Positions 61,997 through 64,000 of a stretch of DNA of 64,000 nucleotides are shown piece by piece (within the stretch, counting starts at the first letter, position 1; every line of letters starts with the position of its first letter). A model generated the notes under the pieces. It was not told where the DNA came from. It ran no database searches and saw only the letters and a program-made list of their open reading frames with translations. The position numbers were made by a program, and so were the translations under genes. The DNA comes from Streptomyces odontomachi (GTDB lineage: Bacteria > Actinomycetota > Actinomycetes > Streptomycetales > Streptomycetaceae), in assembly GCF_024435355.1 (NCBI RefSeq), contig NZ_JAMJWG010000016.1, positions 186,001 through 250,000 on the forward strand, read 5' to 3'.

Positions 61997-62161
61997 TCAG
62001 TCCGCCGAGCCGGCCCACGACCGGGCGGGCCGGCCCACGACCGGGCCTTCGTCGGGGCCGGATTCGAGTTGCCGGCCGGGGCGCATGAGCCCGAGCCAGC
62101 GCCGGGCGACGTCCGGCGGTAGATGGCTTCCGGCCACGCGGCGGAGTTCATCGAGCGTCAA
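61997..62161 (-). pseudogene. Fragment resembling the start of a DUF1963 (YwqG) protein
   Basis: A 54-codon frame from a TTG reads TLDELRRVAGSHLPPDVARR then LMRPGRQLESGPDEGPVVGR, as in the N-terminus of DUF1963 proteins, but ends at codon 54. The end falls in a tandem duplication of CGGCCCACGACCGGGC, suggesting local slippage or deletion. Family match is by eye only. Confidence 0.35.
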
Positions 62162-62206
62162 GAGCGGTCACGCTGCGATCGTGCCTTGGACGTGGTTACG
62201 GTCTTT

Positions 62207-63178
62207 CTAACCCTTTCCCGCTCGGGTCACTCGGGTCAAGGCGTCCTCAGCCTGCGCGGCCAGGGCGGTGACGAGGTCCGCGGCGGGTGGCAGGTCGGTG
62301 ATGAGGTCGACGGCCTCGCCGGCCCACACCGGCAGGGGCGGCACCTCGCCCCGTGCCACGTCGTCCTGGTAGTCCCGCTGGGCCTGCCGATCAGCGGCGA
62401 GTTCCGCCTCCCGTCCCCGCCATCGATCGAGGTAGCGATGCCCCAGGGTCCGGGCGGTGTACCGGGAGGGCCAGCTGGCCCCTCGGGCGATGTCCAGGAC
62501 GCGGTTGCGCTCGGTGTCCTGCCCGCGTCCCTCGACGATCGCGGTGGTGATCGACGGGTCGACCAGCGCTTCGGCGGTGGCCTGAAAGCGCGTTCCGATG
62601 AGCGCTCCCTCCGCTCCCAGGGCCAGGGCGGCCGCCAGCCCGCGGCCGTCGGCGATCCCACCTGCCGCCAGTACCGGGGTCGGTGCCGCCAGGTCGACCA
62701 CCGCCGGCACGAACGGCAGGGTCGAGCGTCCGTGCCGGGCCCCGTGCCCACCGCTCTCCGTGCCCTGCGCCACGATGACGTCCGCGCCCAGGTCCACCGC
62801 CTGCCTTGCTTCCGTCATGTCGGTGACCTGGAGGATCAGTGTCGCGCCTGCCCGGCGGATGCGTTCGGTGAACGGGCTCGGGTCCCCGAAGGACAGCAGC
62901 ACCGCCCTGGGTTGGCACTCCAGGGCACGCTCGACGGCAGCGACGTCGATCGCCCAGGTCCACAGGCCGATCCCCCATGGCCTGTCGGTGCCCTGCCTGA
63001 CCACGGGCACCTCGCGGGCCAGCCACTCCGGGTCCCCCTTCGTGGCGCCGAGCAACCCGAGTCCGCCGCCCTGCGAGACGGCCGCCGCCAGCGCGCCCCC
63101 GGCGGACCCGCCCATGGGCGCCAGTGCGACGGGATGCCGCACACCGAACAACTTCGTGAAAGCCGTCGACAACGTCAT
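62207..63178 (-). CDS. Nitronate monooxygenase-like flavoprotein
   Basis: 323 residues from MTLSTAFTKL; ATGs at 63187 and 63190 are alternatives. An FMN-dependent TIM barrel of the NMO/2-nitropropane dioxygenase family: PVALAPMGGSAGGALAAAVS near the N-terminus, VAQGTESGGHGARHG (GGHG phosphate loop), PVLAAGGIADGRGLAAALAL and GTRFQATAEA. It would oxidise alkyl nitronates. Convergence with nothing nearby suggests a monocistronic gene. Confidence 0.88.
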   Translation of the reverse strand: MTLSTAFTKLFGVRHPVALAPMGGSAGGALAAAVSQGGGLGLLGATKGDPEWLAREVPVVRQGTDRPWGIGLWTWAIDVAAVERALECQPRAVLLSFGDPSPFTERIRRAGATLILQVTDMTEARQAVDLGADVIVAQGTESGGHGARHGRSTLPFVPAVVDLAAPTPVLAAGGIADGRGLAAALALGAEGALIGTRFQATAEALVDPSITTAIVEGRGQDTERNRVLDIARGASWPSRYTARTLGHRYLDRWRGREAELAADRQAQRDYQDDVARGEVPPLPVWAGEAVDLITDLPPAADLVTALAAQAEDALTRVTRAGKG

Positions 63179-63422
63179 GACCGACATCATCGCCGTCATC
63201 GGGACCCAGGAACACGGCCCCCGCCGCGCCGGTGCCGCCGGCACCTTGTCCGCGAGGGTCCGGTGGGCCACGGGGCTCCTTAAAGAACCGGAGTAAAGAA
63301 CTACCCGCCCACCCACCCACCGTGCGCCTGACGTGTGCCTGACGTGCACTTCACCCGTACGAGTGACCAGTTTGCAACGGAACGTCACGGATGATTACGT
63401 TCACCGCGACAACCGCAGACAA

Positions 63423-64000
63423 ATGCGGCCCCCGGCCGGGACTGGCATCCCGAACGAGGGCCTCACCGATCAGGAGACGAACCTCCTGATCGGCCCCACC
63501 AATCAGGAGACAAACCTCCTGATCGGCCCCACCAATCAGGAGACAAACCTCCCGATGGCTGACCCGCAGTCTAACGCGCGCCCGCGCACCACCGCTGGAG
63601 CTCCGACCTCCGGCGTGATCCACGTACGCACCCGACTCACCGCCGACTTCACCGTCCTCGCCAACGCCCTGGCGCAGCGCCGCGGCAGCGCGGTCACGGT
63701 CGGCGTCGCCGCGTACATCCTCTCCCTGCCGGACGGCTCTCCCGTGAGCATCGCCGCGCTCTGCGCGCACTTCACCGAGGGCGAGATCCTGATATCGCGA
63801 GCGCTCAGGGAGCTGGAACGGGCCGGCTTCCTGGAGCGCCGCCGCGAGCGGACGTCCACCGGGCGAATCCGGACCCGAACATATTTCTACGACGTACCGA
63901 ACGCGCCGGACGCGCCGGACGCGCCGAACACGCCAGACGTGCCGGACGTGCCGGACGTGCCGGACGCACCGGACGGCGAGTCGGACGGGCCTCCGGAGCC
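63423..64000 (+). CDS. Winged-helix transcriptional regulator-like protein, partial
   Basis: The gene is cut by the window end; up to 192 codons are visible. From 63555 it reads MADPQSNARPRTTAG, then a winged-helix domain (VAAYILSLPDGSPVSIAALC, ILISRALRELERAGFLERRR, TSTGRIRTRTYFYD), typical of Streptomyces helix-turn-helix hypothetical proteins, and a tail of (N/D)AP and DVPDVP repeats. An ATG at 63423 is in frame and would add 44 residues, including 11-residue repeats (TNQETNLLIGP), encoded by the phased palindromes. Ribosome-site evidence is weak for both starts; the one at 63555 has AGGAG 12 nt upstream. Confidence 0.75.
   Translation, partial: MRPPAGTGIPNEGLTDQETNLLIGPTNQETNLLIGPTNQETNLPMADPQSNARPRTTAGAPTSGVIHVRTRLTADFTVLANALAQRRGSAVTVGVAAYILSLPDGSPVSIAALCAHFTEGEILISRALRELERAGFLERRRERTSTGRIRTRTYFYDVPNAPDAPDAPNTPDVPDVPDVPDAPDGESDGPPE
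63468..63551. repeat. Phased 33-bp repeats, each an inverted repeat
   Basis: Two full and one partial 33-bp units (63468, 63501, 63534). Each contains ATCAGGAG-ACRAAC-CTCCTGAT, arms of 8-9 bp around a 6-nt spacer; the third has one mismatch (CTCCCGAT). Period equals about three helical turns, and the reading frame is kept. Confidence 0.9.

Noticed and set aside
63468..63551. CRISPR-like spaced repeats
   Set aside because: The units are contiguous with no variable spacers and no cas genes are present in the window.

Overview
The window reads as a chromosomal segment of a Streptomyces or close relative. Coding bias is very GC-rich, GTG starts and 4-bp ATGA/GTGA overlaps are common, a WhiB-like gene (wblA) is present, and an actinomycete integrative and conjugative element (AICE) sits in a proline tRNA gene.

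Region 1 (1-33.3 kb) is core chromosome. It runs: tad/flp-type pilus genes with the CpaE-like Ssd protein; a membrane-anchored HAD phosphatase; a degenerate Fic-like protein; a CooC-like ATPase; a SulP transporter fused to a beta-carbonic anhydrase; acetyl-CoA synthetase; NhaA; a holin-like membrane protein and an epoxide-hydrolase-like enzyme; a MarP-type membrane serine protease; a NUDIX hydrolase; endonuclease III; Crp; an MBL hydrolase with a second NUDIX protein; RidA; a DUF4177 protein; two ArsA/Get3-like ATPases; wblA; a bifunctional penicillin-binding protein; a YqeY-like protein; a metallophosphoesterase; and tRNA-Pro(CGG). From memory, the same order occurs in Mycobacterium tuberculosis around Rv3660c-Rv3683, so this is an ancient actinobacterial block concerned with the envelope, acid or redox stress, and development.

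Region 2 (33.28-50.45 kb) is a 17.2-kb AICE of the pSAM2 type, bounded by 44-bp direct repeats made from the 3' half of the tRNA gene. Its minus-strand backbone (order of transcription) is: SCO3933-like protein, FtsK-type TraB, DUF2637 spread protein, small Spd-like proteins, RepSA-like initiator, Xis, and an integrase broken by one extra base in a G8 tract. A KorSA-like GntR repressor has matching operator-like repeats in front of itself and in front of the transfer operon. A second GntR regulator has its own family of palindromes and is divergent from a DUF1152 gene. The right arm is cargo with less GC-rich codons: an AIPR (abortive infection) protein, several unrecognised or decayed genes, and a GIY-YIG protein beside attR. 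A 144-nt imperfect hairpin lies between DUF1152 and AIPR.

Region 3 (50.45-64 kb) is accessory chromosome: the native tRNA terminator stranded beyond attR, a CmlR-type drug efflux pump, a possible relic end of another tRNA-Pro element near 52.2 kb, a second MFS exporter divergent from a CGNR zinc-finger protein, a MocR-type regulator divergent from an aldo/keto reductase broken by an in-frame TGA, a small membrane protein overlapping a coiled-coil response regulator, a cupin protein, a class II aldolase-family protein, a DUF1963-like fragment, a nitronate-monooxygenase-like enzyme, and a winged-helix protein (cut by the window end) behind phased 33-bp palindromes.

The candidates most worth following are the AIPR cargo cassette with its neighbouring hairpin, the two GntR operator systems in the AICE, the element-supplied replacement terminator of tRNA-Pro, the apparent second integration relic, and the phased palindromes at the right edge.
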